Below are positions 11,999 to 22,535 of a stretch of 64,000 nt of DNA, piece after piece. This DNA comes from Gigaspora margarita (Eukaryota; Glomeromycota; Glomeromycetes; Diversisporales; Gigasporaceae). Under the pieces are notes generated by a model that ran no database searches, was not told where the DNA came from, and saw nothing but the letters and a program-made list of their open reading frames with translations. The first letter of the stretch is position 1; each line of letters opens with the position of its first letter. The stretch is from the NCBI GenBank assembly GCA_009809945.1, contig WTPW01000437.1, forward strand, positions 159,554 through 223,553, read 5' to 3'. A program made the position numbers and the translations under genes.

Positions 11999-12639
11999 TT
12001 CTTTCTATTCTATATATATATATTTTTCTTTTTTTTTTATCTTTATATCTATATATGTTACAAAATTCTATAATCGACCTTTTTTCTATTGTCATAGATC
12101 GATATCTACATTTGATCGTTATACTTTTCTAAATAGTTAATTTTCACTACCATAACTAGATATCGGCCACATTGTATGGCGATCCAAGAAAATCCTTTGC
12201 TCGACCCCGACCCGTACACAGAGACCTGGACGTGATACTGAATTGCACCATTCGGAATCTCTCGACTGTACTTTATTACCCTTTTATTTCTCTTCCGATA
12301 TTCATGCTTCTGTTCCTTGTAGAATAAGGAAGTCAATCTGACAAATGTCAATTGATGACAAAGATTCCATGCCGATAATCTTATGGCGTGATAACGAAAT
12401 CTTCACGAATATGGTCTTTGTACTTTGTGCAAGATTAATTAGAATATTTTTATTTCTTTCTAAAGTTATTTTGTAACGTAGAATATGAATTAAAAATGGA
12501 AATTCGTATTTTCGTTCGTCTTCAAAAAAGACGAACATGAAGCATTCGATTGTTTCAAAAGAAATTAATTTTACAAAACAGGTATAATCTCGTTGAGGGA
12601 TTGTTTCAGAAAAGTTGTGGGGAAATTAATTGGTCTTTT

Positions 12640-13180
12640 TGAACAATTTGTCTTTGTCAGCTTTTATAGATGTATCGTGTATTGTAATTTATTTATGTAT
12701 AAACGATTATGTATATAAGGGCTCATTTTTCACCCTCAAAGGTTTTCCTCAGACTTTGATCAATTGAATTAATAAAGACAATGATATTTATTAAAAATCT
12801 TATTCGAATTCTCACCATATTGTTATTAAGAATCTTGATTTTATCATCCCTAATTTGCTACTGTATTGTTATTGGATCGTGAATACATCTTCATGATATT
12901 GTTACATTATTGAATTACATTTTTAGAAAAAACTTGATTATTTCTCTCCTTCCTTGTAAATACATCTTTACAATATTGTCCCTTTTTCTCTATAAAAATC
13001 TCTTGTAAATATATCAATCATATTTAACTAAAATTCCTGCATCACATTCTAGATCAATCGCCTGATCGACCCGCATATTGATCGATCACAATAATTAATT
13101 GATCACCCATCAATTTTAACTAATCCTTTAAATTCGGATTCCGTAAAACCCTTTCCCTTAAAGTATTTAAATAAACCCTT
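12640..13180 (+). mobile_element. LTR-like regulatory block (ends not defined)
   Basis: A TATA-like TATATAAGGG near 12713 is followed by AATAAAGAC near 12770 and further A+T-rich sequence with reiterated TTGTAAATACAT-like words. The order of signals resembles the block at 4.2-4.9 kb, and both share an AATAAACCCTTCG-like word (near 13162 and 4652). No terminal repeats or target duplication were found, so extent and family are uncertain and this may be only a fragment. Confidence 0.25.
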
Positions 13181-14063
13181 CGGTCTTTTCATTTTCTGCG
13201 GTTGTCACATTCCCTAGTCCAATTTCGTTTACTATCGACTGACTAAATTGGCTCAATAATCTGACACTCTCCCATACTGGTAGTAACAACGGATTAGTGG
13301 TTGACATTATACTAAAATTTTGCAAGGATTTTTTTTTCGCTAGTGCACAAAGATGATTTCTTAGACGATAAATGTGACTTTTCAAAAAAGTGGGATTGTT
13401 GTTTTGATTGTTATGTTACATCAGAATCAGTGAATGCTGGGTAATATTAGTGCCAAATTTGATATTTAATAAGTTTTTTAGTTTAATATCTTGTATGTTG
13501 GTACAGATCTAAGATTAATTACGCAACTTATAAGCTTAACTACACTATATAATTGGTTATTTTAATTTAGTTTCCAAAAAATAAATGTTCAAGCGTTATT
13601 TTTTTTTTTTTTAAAAAAAAAATTCAGTTTAAATAACAGATAAGCAGCTATTCACTTTAATTGCCGTAATGCAGCAGATCTAGCATCGCTTACAAGAAAA
13701 TGTAACCTATGTCATAGTTAAACTCGTAATCTATATATTAAAATTTTATAATTTTATGCATATTGGACAGACATTGCATATTTGTGTAATAATTTTTATA
13801 ATTTATATGTAAAATTTATGCAAAAATATTATACAGTAATGTAAAATTTGTATAACACAAATATATAACTAGGTAGTACAAAAATTATTGTATTGTTTTT
13901 GCAAAATAAAATATGTTACACAATTCGTTTGTGTAACATTACACAAATTTTATGTTTGTAATTTATTTACTATGATTATAAAGAGTATGATTATAAAATG
14001 TATATCCTAAATATATAAAATATTTTTAATGTGATTATATAAAAGTAAATATTTTATAATTAC
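13181..14063. other. Spacer; short minus-strand ORF of unknown meaning
   Basis: A 72-codon minus-strand frame (13385-13167) contains SIMSTTNPLLLPVWESVR and reads less like random A+T sequence than its neighbours, but it has no recognisable domain. The rest is low-complexity A+T sequence with repeated TTGTGTAAT and ACACAAATT words between about 13780 and 13960. Confidence 0.3.
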
Positions 14064-14880
14064 AAATAGTTGCTACATATAAAAGTCCAAATTGTACTAA
14101 GCAAATCTACTTTTATGCATTAAGTAAAGTTGTTCAGAATAGCAAAATTACAGATATTCTAAAATTTTCATAAAATTTAAATGAACTTTTATTAATTTAC
14201 TTCTTTACTTTATATTGACAAAAAAAAATAAATTATTTTTTTTGTTCAACATATAATAAAAAAAAACAAATGAATAATAGTTTGTCAAAATTTTCAAATA
14301 TGTCAACTAGCTTTCTTAGTGCATTAATTGATTTACTTACCATAGATTCCTGGAAATAAACTACTCACTTTGTTTAGACCAAAAACCCCAAAAACTTTAC
14401 TTACCCGAAAATAAGCTACCCACGATTGATAATAGTTACTACATAGTAAAGTCTAAATTTTACTATATAAATTGATTATAATCACTTAAGTAAACTTGTT
14501 TAGGAGATCAAAATACATATATTTTAAAATTATGGCCCAAATTAAAGAACTTCTATTATTTGACTTTTAATTGTTATATCAATGAAAAAAATTAGAATTT
14601 TTTTAAAATATATTTTATGAATATAAAAATTAAAGTCAAATAATTAAAAGTTCTCTAATTTAATAATAAGTTTACTATATATGCATTTTGTTCTTCTGAA
14701 CATGCTTACTTACTTAAGCAATTATAATCAATTTGATAAAAATTTTGGACTTTGTTATATAGCAACTACTTGTGATCGCTAAATACCAATTTTATTTAAA
14801 AATAAGTTAATTCCAATTTTTTGTATAACTTTTTGTTCAAAACAAAATTGCTTACTTTTAGGATACAGTAGCAAAACTTG
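14064..14880. mobile_element. Palindromic MITE family copy plus a partial copy
   Basis: The core at 14424-14780 is a near-palindrome. The left arm contains GTTACTACATAGTAAAGTC, a block around TTGATTATAATCACTTAAGT, then a segment ending TTTGACTTTTAATTG; the right arm is the same sequence inverted. Related half-sequence, with TAGTTGCTACATATAAAAGTCC, starts at 14064. Further inverted GGAAATAAACTACT-like words at about 14350 and 14870 may be the true ends. The same family recurs at about 52.16-52.53 kb and 62.06-62.58 kb. It has no coding capacity. Confidence 0.7.
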
Positions 14881-16168
14881 GCCTTTTTATATATTATATT
14901 GTGATTATATAAGAGTATTTTTACTTATAAAAATTTTAAAAAGCTTTTAAAAATATGATAGTGATTATAAGCTTTTGTGACTATATAAAGGTATTTTATA
15001 TATAAAATAAATGGTAATTAAATTTTGTACGATTATATAGAGATTGTGACTATAGAAGAGGTGACTATAGAGGAGGATAACTGTAATATATTTAGTGTAA
15101 CACAAATATGCAAACAGGCAGTACAAATTATTGTATCATTTTACAAAATAAAATATATTATACAAAATTTAGTTTGTATAATATTACACAAGTTATATAT
15201 TTGTAATTTATTTGTTTACATTTTATGTTTATATATATCATATAATTATACAAATAAATATATAAAATTTAGTATTATGATTTGTTTTTTTTTATATATA
15301 TAATACAATCTTTGTATATATAATATAAACATTATAAATATACTTGATTTTCAAAAGTTTTAAATTTTAATTCTCTCTTCTTATTACTTATTTCTATTTG
15401 TTTTTATTTACTCTTATTTATTTTTATATATGTAATATATTTAAAAAATTTTTTTATTTTATACTAGAACTAATAAACAGAAAAAATAATATAACTCCTA
15501 AAGAATATTAACATAGATTAAAAAGAACTTCTGCTAATTGGCAAATTCTAATCAAATATTAGACAAACTAAAAATATAAAAACAATGTAAAGAATCATGT
15601 GCAAGAAGATTTGCACTAAGAAATTCTACTTCAATTAAAAATCTTGCTGAGAATCTTGCTAAAAGTACAATTTCTATATTTATGCTATGTTACAAGAAAG
15701 TCAACTACTAAATATAATATTGCTAGCTAACAATATACTATTATTAAAGAATTTTATACCAATAATTGAAAACCTTTTTGAGAATACAAGGTAAAAAAAT
15801 CTTTTTAACTATAATTGGTAAAAAATTGCTAATAACTATCATGTTATTAACTAATAATATTTTTGTATTAAGGAACTATACTTTAAATAAAAATCTTTTA
15901 ATAGTGCATCTAATTTTTTATTATCTAGATTACCAAAAAGACAATTATTAATTCCAAAAGCATGAGTATATCCATTTAATTTAAACAAATTGTAACATCA
16001 TAATCTTGAAAGAATAATATTCATATAGTAGTTGTGGTGCCTAAAATGGATTTAAGAAAAATGCTCAAAAAGACATCAAAGTTTAGTACAAGCTGTGCAA
16101 AAGGAAAGGTCTATTTCTACCTCTACAAAAGCTTCTATTTTGAAAATTTATTTAATAGGTACTGATAA
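14881..16168. other. Spacer, possibly 5' part of Helitron 1
   Basis: Low-complexity A+T sequence up to about 15470. From about 15480 the plus strand has words compatible with an eroded, repeat-rich N-terminal Helitron region (reiterated ILAENLAKS-like reading), but no motif secures this. Confidence 0.3.
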
Positions 16169-17670
16169 TTGTTTACAAGAATTTTAACAAAAAATATATG
16201 TGCTTATAACTCCTCTTTGGCTTTTACTTCTCTGAAAGCAAAATTTAATAGTGAAACTACTAGAACTAGAGGTGTATATACCTTTTCTATACATAGTGAA
16301 ATATATTATCGAATTGGATTACTATTTCTACAGTTAGGCTCAAGCCCACTAGCATTTGTACAATTTTATGTTTTTGATACAAAACATAAGCTTCAAATAG
16401 AAGTCAGAACTGGTTTTATTTTTTACAAATCAGATTTAATTTTTTAACTTTAACTTAAACCAGTTTTAACCTAAATTTAAATAAACCCAGTAATTCAGTT
16501 TTGTGATTTTAATAAACTTGTAAAACTGAATCAACTTATATTTAAAAAAACTGGTTTTTATAGTTGTAATAAACTAGTAGTTAGAATATCAAAATATCTG
16601 TGCTTAGGGTAGTTTGATATATCATAAATCAGAATAGATTGGTTGTGCAACCATAATTTAGCAGATCTGGGGTGAAAGGGATCAAAATTGATAAATTTTG
16701 CTAATAATCCAATAATCCACACACTAAATAAAATTACTAGATGATAATAATTTTGCTATAATATAGTTAGTTATTATTATTGATAAATATCAGCCCAAGC
16801 TTTGACCAAAATCGAATTTATGCATCTAAATAAATCACAATAAATTCATTTTAAATCTTAAGACAATCTGTTAATAGCAATAGAGAATAGTTTATATATT
16901 CTCATTCCATCATATGATATTATATATCTCAAAGTAATACAAATACCAAATCTAGTATGCTTATACATAGTATTAGTATACTATACTAGCAAATTAAATG
17001 CAAGATTTGTGAACTTGTTATTCTGGATAGAGTATATACTCTGCATGGTTATGTTCCTGGTATTCAATTTTTCTGTTTTATTAAATTTGATAAATCCAGT
17101 TTTATTAAATTCAATTTTTCTGGTTTATTTAGTTTTATTAAATTTGATAAATCCAGTTTTATTAAATCCAAATATAAAATATTCAAATCAGGTTGAACTG
17201 GTTTTAAATTCAGGTGCAACAATTCAGTTTTAATCTCTAGTTTCAGAATTGATATAATATTATGCCAATTCTTAATAGAAAAATTCTTGTTGAGCTTCAA
17301 AATATGTTGCATAAAATTAATCTTTATGTTTATATTATTCACCAAGTAGAACAGGATTTGCAACAAAACATGACTCAAAATTTAGTAATGATAAATAAAG
17401 ATGCTAGAACAACTGATTCTTGATATTACAATATTCTGAGAACATTAGAAATTGCAGCAATTACAATTATAAACAATATTAATTATACAAATATTTGTAT
17501 TTGGAATATTATTTTTCATTGTTTTTCTGAAGTTTATAGCACATTTCTGAGCTACATAGAGCATATATCCTACTACATTATGTTCTTCTGTTTTCTAGAG
17601 ATGAGGTTGAATGGCATTCTATAATTCTAGTTCATAATGAATTAAATAATTCATTAGCATCTACTAATAG
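16169..17670 (+). pseudogene. Helitron 1, N-terminal Rep region
   Basis: The open piece at 16169-16447 reads GVYTFSIHSEIYYRIGLL and, further on, FVQFYVFDTKHKLQIE. This corresponds to the conserved RGVYTFRIxGxIYHRIGxL...FAQLYIFDTxHELQNR stretch of Helitron proteins. It breaks off near 16402 and resumes near 17240 with ILNRKILVELQNMLHKIN and YVYIIHQVEQDL, the next conserved block of the same protein. After more decay (weak DAPTANEVAVI-like and LLFPxGEDGWH-like readings at 17.42-17.64 kb) it is cut at 17670 by the inverted-repeat element. The residues following IE at the first break are insertion-derived, not Helitron. Confidence 0.8.
16403..17237. mobile_element. Insertion of about 0.83 kb within Helitron 1
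   Basis: The Helitron reading frame stops making sense at about 16402 and resumes at about 17240. The intervening DNA repeats words such as AAACCAGTTTTA, TAAACCCAG and TTTTATTAAATTTGATAAA; the stretch 17080-17165 is a local duplication of a roughly 60-bp unit. AAACCAGTTTTAAT-like words also occur near 26.29 kb in a small MITE. No clean inverted ends were found, so the class is unknown. Confidence 0.5.
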
Positions 17671-18100
17671 CTAGGGGATAGTAAATAAATGGGGAGGACA
17701 ACTCAATATTACACAAGTAGATAATCGATCTTCAAAATTGTCATGATATAGATTTACATATAGATTTATATACAAATAAAATATTATCATATCAAACCTT
17801 CAAAAAAATTTTAATAAAAAATTTTAGCTATTTGAATATGGGTTTTTTTCTGAAATTCAGAATAACTGAAGGCTGGTAGCTAACTTCATAAAAGTTTAAC
17901 AATAGTTTTCCACATCTTTAAAAATTGAATCATATATTTTCTGTAACATGCCTAAGATATCGCAAGAATACCTCCAGTTCAAAGAAAGAAAAAGTGTTAA
18001 CAGAGACACATTCTGCCAACTAACTTGGGTCAGGAGGAAGAATATTAAAAGAGGCACTGTGTAAAAACCGACCTAACTGTTTTGAATTTTAGAATGAATA

Positions 18101-18240
18101 AACTTGGATCCAGAAGGTGCTAAAAGGTATGAACGTAAGACATTCGCTTACAATCCAGGAGGAGTTGAAAAAGATAAATAGAAGGCATTTGCTTATAACC
18201 CAGAAGGAGTTGAAAATGATAAAAGTAAGGCACTTGCTTT
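18101..18240 (+). pseudogene. Fragment coding for a 15-residue tandem repeat
   Basis: Three 45-bp units encode NPEGVEKDK(R)KAFAY-like repeats: a diverged one at about 18101-18146, then 18147-18191 and 18192-18236. An in-frame TAG lies at the end of the second. GVEKDxxKAF is also the most conserved strip of Rhizophagus Sel1 repeats, so this may be a shrunken Sel1-type array, but that is only a resemblance. A weak further unit (YKDECKAFTY) is seen near 20550. It lies inside the 4.86-kb element and may be captured host sequence. Confidence 0.45.
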
Positions 18241-18511
18241 ATAGTTTTCAGGACAAGAAACTACCCAAAAAGTTTTAAATACTCGAAGACTGAAATTGCT
18301 TGCAAATTTGGTCATCTTACTTCTAGTTTGTACTTATAATTTTAATTATTTGTTGATTATGGTTGATAATAGTTGCAAGTATTATATTTATGGAATTATA
18401 TTTTGCATTTCATAATATTTCTCAAAGACATCGAGTTATTAGAAAGTAGAAATGTGCCTTATGCATTAATGCATGCTGCATTATGCAATGCATAATGTTA
18501 TATAATGCAAT

Positions 18512-18923
18512 TAGGGTTCCGCAATTCGATTTGATCTTCAAATATTTGAATCAAATATTTGATCAAATTCAAATTCAAATTTGACTATATTTGATTTAAT
18601 CAAATTCAAATCTGGCCAAATTTGCTTTGATTTGACAAATATTTGATTTGATTTGAAAATTATTATTAAAAATTCAAATTCAAATCAAATTCAAATCCAA
18701 ATATTTGAATCAAATCAAATTCAAATCAGGGTCATTTTAATTTGATCAAATTCAAATTGACCCAATATTTGATTTGATTTGAAAATTATTATTAAAAATT
18801 CAAATTCAAATCAAATTCAAATCCAAATATTTGAATCAAATCAAATTCAAATCAGGGTCATTTTAATTTGATCAAATTCAAATTGACCCAATATTTGATT
18901 TGATTTGAATTTGAGGAACCCTA
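18512..18923. mobile_element. 412-bp hAT-type MITE with AAATTCAAATC repeats
   Basis: The termini TAGGGTTCC...GGAACCCTA are flanked by an exact 8-bp duplication AATGCAAT (18504-18511 and 18924-18931). The interior is built almost wholly from ATTTGAATC/CAAATTTGA-type words and includes a direct repeat of about 120 bp in two nearly identical copies (about 18657-18776 and 18777-18896). It is inserted inside the 1.6-kb hAT element. Confidence 0.88.
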
Positions 18924-19103
18924 AATGCAATGCAAGACTTGTAAAATTTAAAAATGCACATAGAGATTATTATTTAATTTTTATTCAATTTAAATTATAT
19001 AATTTGCTTTTGTTCTAACAATATTTTTTTTAAATCAGAACTTAAAAAATTATATAAGGTAAATGAGGGTATTGTGGCCAGGGGGGTATTGTGGCCAGGC
19101 GAA

Positions 19104-19220
19104 ATATCTTGTGATCTAGTGATCAGAATTGGATAAATTTTATACCATTCGATTTGTCTCATTGAGACAAATTGAATGGTATAAAATTCGCCCAATTCCG
19201 ATCACTAGATCACAAGATAT
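19104..19220. repeat. 117-bp near-perfect palindrome
   Basis: ATATCTTGTGATCTAGTGATC at the left is the exact complement of the right arm, and the centre is GTCTCATTGAGAC. It would fold into one long hairpin. It is probably a small foldback MITE lying inside the nested element; its centre resembles that of the next palindrome. Confidence 0.85.
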
Positions 19221-19296
19221 CATCATTTATGCAAAATATAAGTTTTTGCACATATTTGAATTTATTATTAAATATATAAAGAATATTTAATAGTTA

Positions 19297-19598
19297 ATAA
19301 CTTCTGATCCACAGGTCCGTTTTGGACGATTTTACCACCAAAATGACCGTCTCAGTGAGACGATTCTAACAAGCATAAAATCGTCAAAATCCAATCACGG
19401 GGTCCTAAGATCGACTTAGATTTATCTTATATATAAAATTATATTAGTAAATTTGCAAAATTTTTACAAATTTACCTTTAACGATCTTGGGATCCCGTGA
19501 TTGGATTTTAACGATTTTGTGCTTGTCAGAATCGTCTCACTGAGACGATCATTTTATGGTAAAATCATTCAAAACGGACAAGTAGATCAAAAATTATT
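19297..19598. mobile_element. 300-bp foldback MITE
   Basis: Long inverted arms run from AATAACTTCTGATCCACAGG (left) to the corresponding GTAGATCAAAAATTATT (right). They include CCGTTTTGGACGATTTTACC, CGTCTCAGTGAGACGATTCT and AAATCCAATCACGGGGTCC in both orientations. No coding capacity. It lies beside the 117-bp palindrome, within the same nested element. Confidence 0.8.
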
Positions 19599-20053
19599 CG
19601 CTGTCAAAAAACTGGCCACAATACCCCCCCCCCTAGAATCTAGTTTTTATATTATATTTGTGTACTAATTAGTTATATCCAAAACAATATATAATATAAA
19701 GATTTTTTTACAGTAATATATTCTTTATTATGTATAGTTCAAACAATAAAAATTCTACAAAAATCTATTTGCTTATTAAAAAATTTTATTAGTAGAAACT
19801 TGACCTGGCTACAATACCCCCATCTACCTTATATTCCTTTTAATTTGCTACAATAGTTTTTAGCAAACAAATTTCTTGACCCAACTTCTACTACTATATA
19901 TTGTAGTCTCCTAATTCTGCTATTTTATATTTAATAGATATTCTTAATTTACTAATATATTATATAAAGATGCAGGATTGCATAATGCATCATGCTGCAT
20001 AATGTTGCATTATGCAATACAGAATCAAAAAAACCTGCATTTGCACATCTCTA

Positions 20054-21037
20054 TTAGAAAGTGCCTGCCATATTATAACAAAAGCATTAAGAAACAATGA
20101 AAATATCCCTTATAAACTTATTTACTTTGTAAAACATAAATTAAATACTACAGTTGAACCTCCCAAAACCGATCCTGTCAAATCCGATAACCTGTCAAAT
20201 CTGATAAAAAATTAATCCACCAAGTCCGTTTCTGTTATATGATTCTATATAGTTTATAATGATTTCAAATCCGATAACCTCTCAATACTAATACAACACT
20301 TGTCCACCATGCATACCAGTTTGGGGAGGTTCAACTGTAGTTCTAAATCTTTAATCACCCATCTAATAGCTACGACCTTTGATAGTGATGATAAAGAAAA
20401 AAGAACCATTCCTGATTATTTACCAGAATCCCATGAAACAATAGATTTAGACCAAGATGCTAATAAAACTGATACATATGTAGAAATAAAAAGAAATGCC
20501 GCAACTTATTCGTTCCTAAAATGTGATTCTTGGTTTACGATCTAGAAAGAGCTATAAAGATGAATGTAAGGCATTTACTTATCAAAAAAAAAAAGGATAT
20601 AAAACTTTGCTGATGGAATATCTAATGTTATTATAGCGAATTAAATACTGTAATATTTAGAAGTGTTTTTTCCCAATGGATTAGTGGCAAATAAACTACT
20701 TATAGTCGATGAAAGCTACTTGAGATCTTTAATTTGATCACTGTTACAATTATTAACAAGAGTAGTGCTTAAACAAATTTTAATAATGTCACTATCATAC
20801 TTTTGATTATTAGAAAATCACATCAAGATTGATGCTTGAGAACACTCTTGGTTACTATGGGTTGATGTTAGAAAGGATAAGATGGATTATACTAAAGGAA
20901 TAGTATTATTAAATTGAATTTAAATTGTAAAGAATAAATTCAACCCAATTTTTTATTATAAAATAAATACTGGTACAATAAAATTATATATAGAATAACT
21001 TAAATAAAAATGTTTACTGATCAAACCTTTACAAGGA
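20054..21037 (+). pseudogene. Broken coding pieces of the 4.86-kb element
   Basis: Two open stretches read sensibly on the plus strand: about 20054-20148 (LESACHIITKALRNNENIPY) and, beyond the MITE at 20151-20337, 20340-20545 (ESHETIDLDQDANKTDTYVE and CDSWFTI before a TAG). Sequence left of the hAT insertion, near 18390-18438 (ELYFAFHNISQRHRV), probably belongs with the first. No family is recognised. They may be the element's own gene or a captured host gene. Confidence 0.4.
20151..20337. mobile_element. 187-bp MITE, pogo/Tc1-mariner type
   Basis: CAGTTGAACCTCCCAAAACC at the left is mirrored by GGTTTGGGGAGGTTCAACTG at the right, flanked by TA on both sides (20149-20150 and 20338-20339). The interior has inverted words such as CCTGTCAAATC and TCCGATAACCTCTCAATAC. 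CAGTTGAACCTC-type ends with a TA duplication are those of pogo-like mariner relatives. Two more copies lie at 55162-55536. Confidence 0.88.
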
Positions 21038-21903
21038 ATCTTCCGTAACTCTATCTGCTGATCACTTGTACCAACATAAATGCTAACACTTTAGAAGTAA
21101 TGTCTCAAGAAACAGTGGAAGAACTAAGAAAAACATGCACCCAGGCAGCTATTATTTAGGGATACAGTTAACTGAGTATCTGCTAATAGCTTTAGAGTTT
21201 GTCACTTACCGCCTTGGCTTTGGCACTTGTCGTTTAGAGGTAAAGTTCATAGACTACCTGCTGACAAGCTTAGAGTTTATCACTTACCAAAACAGCCAGG
21301 TTTTGGAAATGAGAAATACTTGGTAGTGCTCTGATGGAAATGGGACCTTATGGGAAAACTACTGTCCTTACCTTGGCTACAAGTGAATTTTTCTTTGGTG
21401 TCATTGGTTTGTAAAGAATTTTCAAAAAAGTGGGCATTTTGGCACACCTCCTCCAAAAGATCTGCAGTGTATACTGCTCCCAAAAAGGAAAGACACCAAC
21501 TAAATTGGATACAACTGTCACGAGTGGCTTGGAATCAAGTGACGTGAACTGATGTGTGAGACTATTGGGGAACCCACTGGAAGAAAATTCTAGAAGCTTT
21601 TTTAAGTAGTCCGGTTTATATGACTGCTTTTCGTTTAACATGCTGGGGTCTGGGCTGGTTTTTAGCTAGGCTAGATTATCGATGTTAACAATTTTTATTT
21701 TTAAAGACTGTCAGGTTATCGTAAAGATAGCTTGTTCAGCTAACTTTGGGCCTCAGATAAAGATTGTATGGTAGTGGAAGGCCATCATGTAGTCTGAGTT
21801 CTTACTTTTCAATAATCGTAACATATTATTCTCCGCATATAATAATATTGATTTCAATAAAGATTTAAGAGCAAGGCTCCGGTTATAAAATGAAAAAAAA
21901 GAA
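21038..21903 (+). mobile_element. Candidate retroposon, 0.87 kb
   Basis: This G+C-richer block is bracketed by CTTTACAAGGA (21027-21037 and 21904-21914) and ends in AATAAAGATTT...AAAATGAAAAAAAA, the layout of a non-LTR retroposon with an 11-bp target duplication and an A-rich tail. It includes an internal tandem duplication: two units of about 75 bp, each with TTTAGAGTTT(G/A)TCACTTACC, near 21178-21290. No reverse transcriptase is visible, so it would be non-autonomous or 5'-truncated. Confidence 0.5.
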
Positions 21904-22535
21904 CTTTACAAGGATTTGTTTTTTGTGGAAGTCCTGGAAATTTTGGTGTGATTACCCATGTCACATTGCGCGTCTTCAAAGACGAAGACTACTAAAATTC
22001 TCATGGTCTTAGAGCTGCATACCCATATAACAGTAAAAGTCTTGATGTGTTTCAAAATTAAATTAAAAAATCTTATTTTAATTTTTCAGTTTATAATTCA
22101 ATATAGCAAAAACGCTATCTATATATTTATAAAATATGTTAATTTTAAAACTCTTATTGATGAAAAACCCAAATAACATACTCTAGGTTCAAATTAATCC
22201 TAGATTTATTCAATCTTAGAACCAAAATTAAAAAAAATTACTCTAAAAATGGTGCAATTTTTTTTATATAAGGTGTTTGGCTTCTGTAAATCCAGTTTTG
22301 CTTCCAAACTCTATGAAATTCTCTCAGAAATTGTGAATAGGATATGTGAATGAGATGTCTTGAATCAGTAACAAACAGAGCTCATCAAGTGCTAGTTAAC
22401 ATAGTAATAAAAAGATTTTTTATATGATTTACTTGTACTGCAAACTGATTATGATATGTGACAATTTTGGGGGTTAATAATCTCTTGTGCAACATTATGT
22501 TGTCCCCTGTTTATTTACTATCCCCTAGCTAATAG

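Larger units (their letters stand above)
19056..19830. mobile_element. TIR element with a same-family copy nested in its end
   Basis: The outer ends are AAGGTAAATGAGGGTATTG (left) and its near-complement CAATACCCCCATCTACCTT (right), continuing to GGCCAGG/CCTGGC. Immediately inside the left end a second GGGGGTATTGTGGCCAG (19082-19098) pairs with CTGGCCACAATACCCCC (19612-19628). So one member of the family appears to have inserted into the terminus of another. Flanks are A+T-rich (TATA on each side), compatible with a TA duplication. Confidence 0.7.
18447..20053. mobile_element. Non-autonomous hAT element, 1.6 kb, with nested elements
   Basis: The ends are TAGAAATGTGC and GCACATCTCTA (one mismatch when inverted), and TTAGAAAG is duplicated at 18439-18446 and 20054-20061. 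An 8-bp duplication with TAGRGATGTGC-like ends is typical of hAT transposons. Subterminal sequence on both sides is rich in inverted TGCATTATGCAAT words, as expected for hAT subterminal binding sites. No transposase is present. It contains the MITE at 18512-18923 and the nested pair at 19056-19830. Confidence 0.85.
17671..22528. mobile_element. 4.86-kb TIR element inserted in Helitron 1
   Basis: The left end reads CTAGGGGATAGTAAATAAA and the right end is its exact reverse complement. Weaker inverted similarity continues for about 80 bp (GGACAAC, TTACACAAG, AAAATTGTCA on both sides). Both flanks carry CTAATAG (17664-17670 and 22529-22535), a 7-bp target duplication. The Helitron remnants continue on the other side. 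The interior holds broken plus-strand coding pieces and at least five other mobile elements. No transposase motif was recognised, so the superfamily is open; a 7-bp duplication fits only a few known groups. Confidence 0.8.

Noticed and set aside
18995-19195. 66-codon minus-strand ORF
   Set aside because: It lies within nested inverted-repeat elements and a hairpin; no protein features.
21280-21641. ORFs on both strands in the 21-kb block
   Set aside because: The frames overlap each other and fall inside the candidate retroposon; none shows reverse-transcriptase or other motifs.
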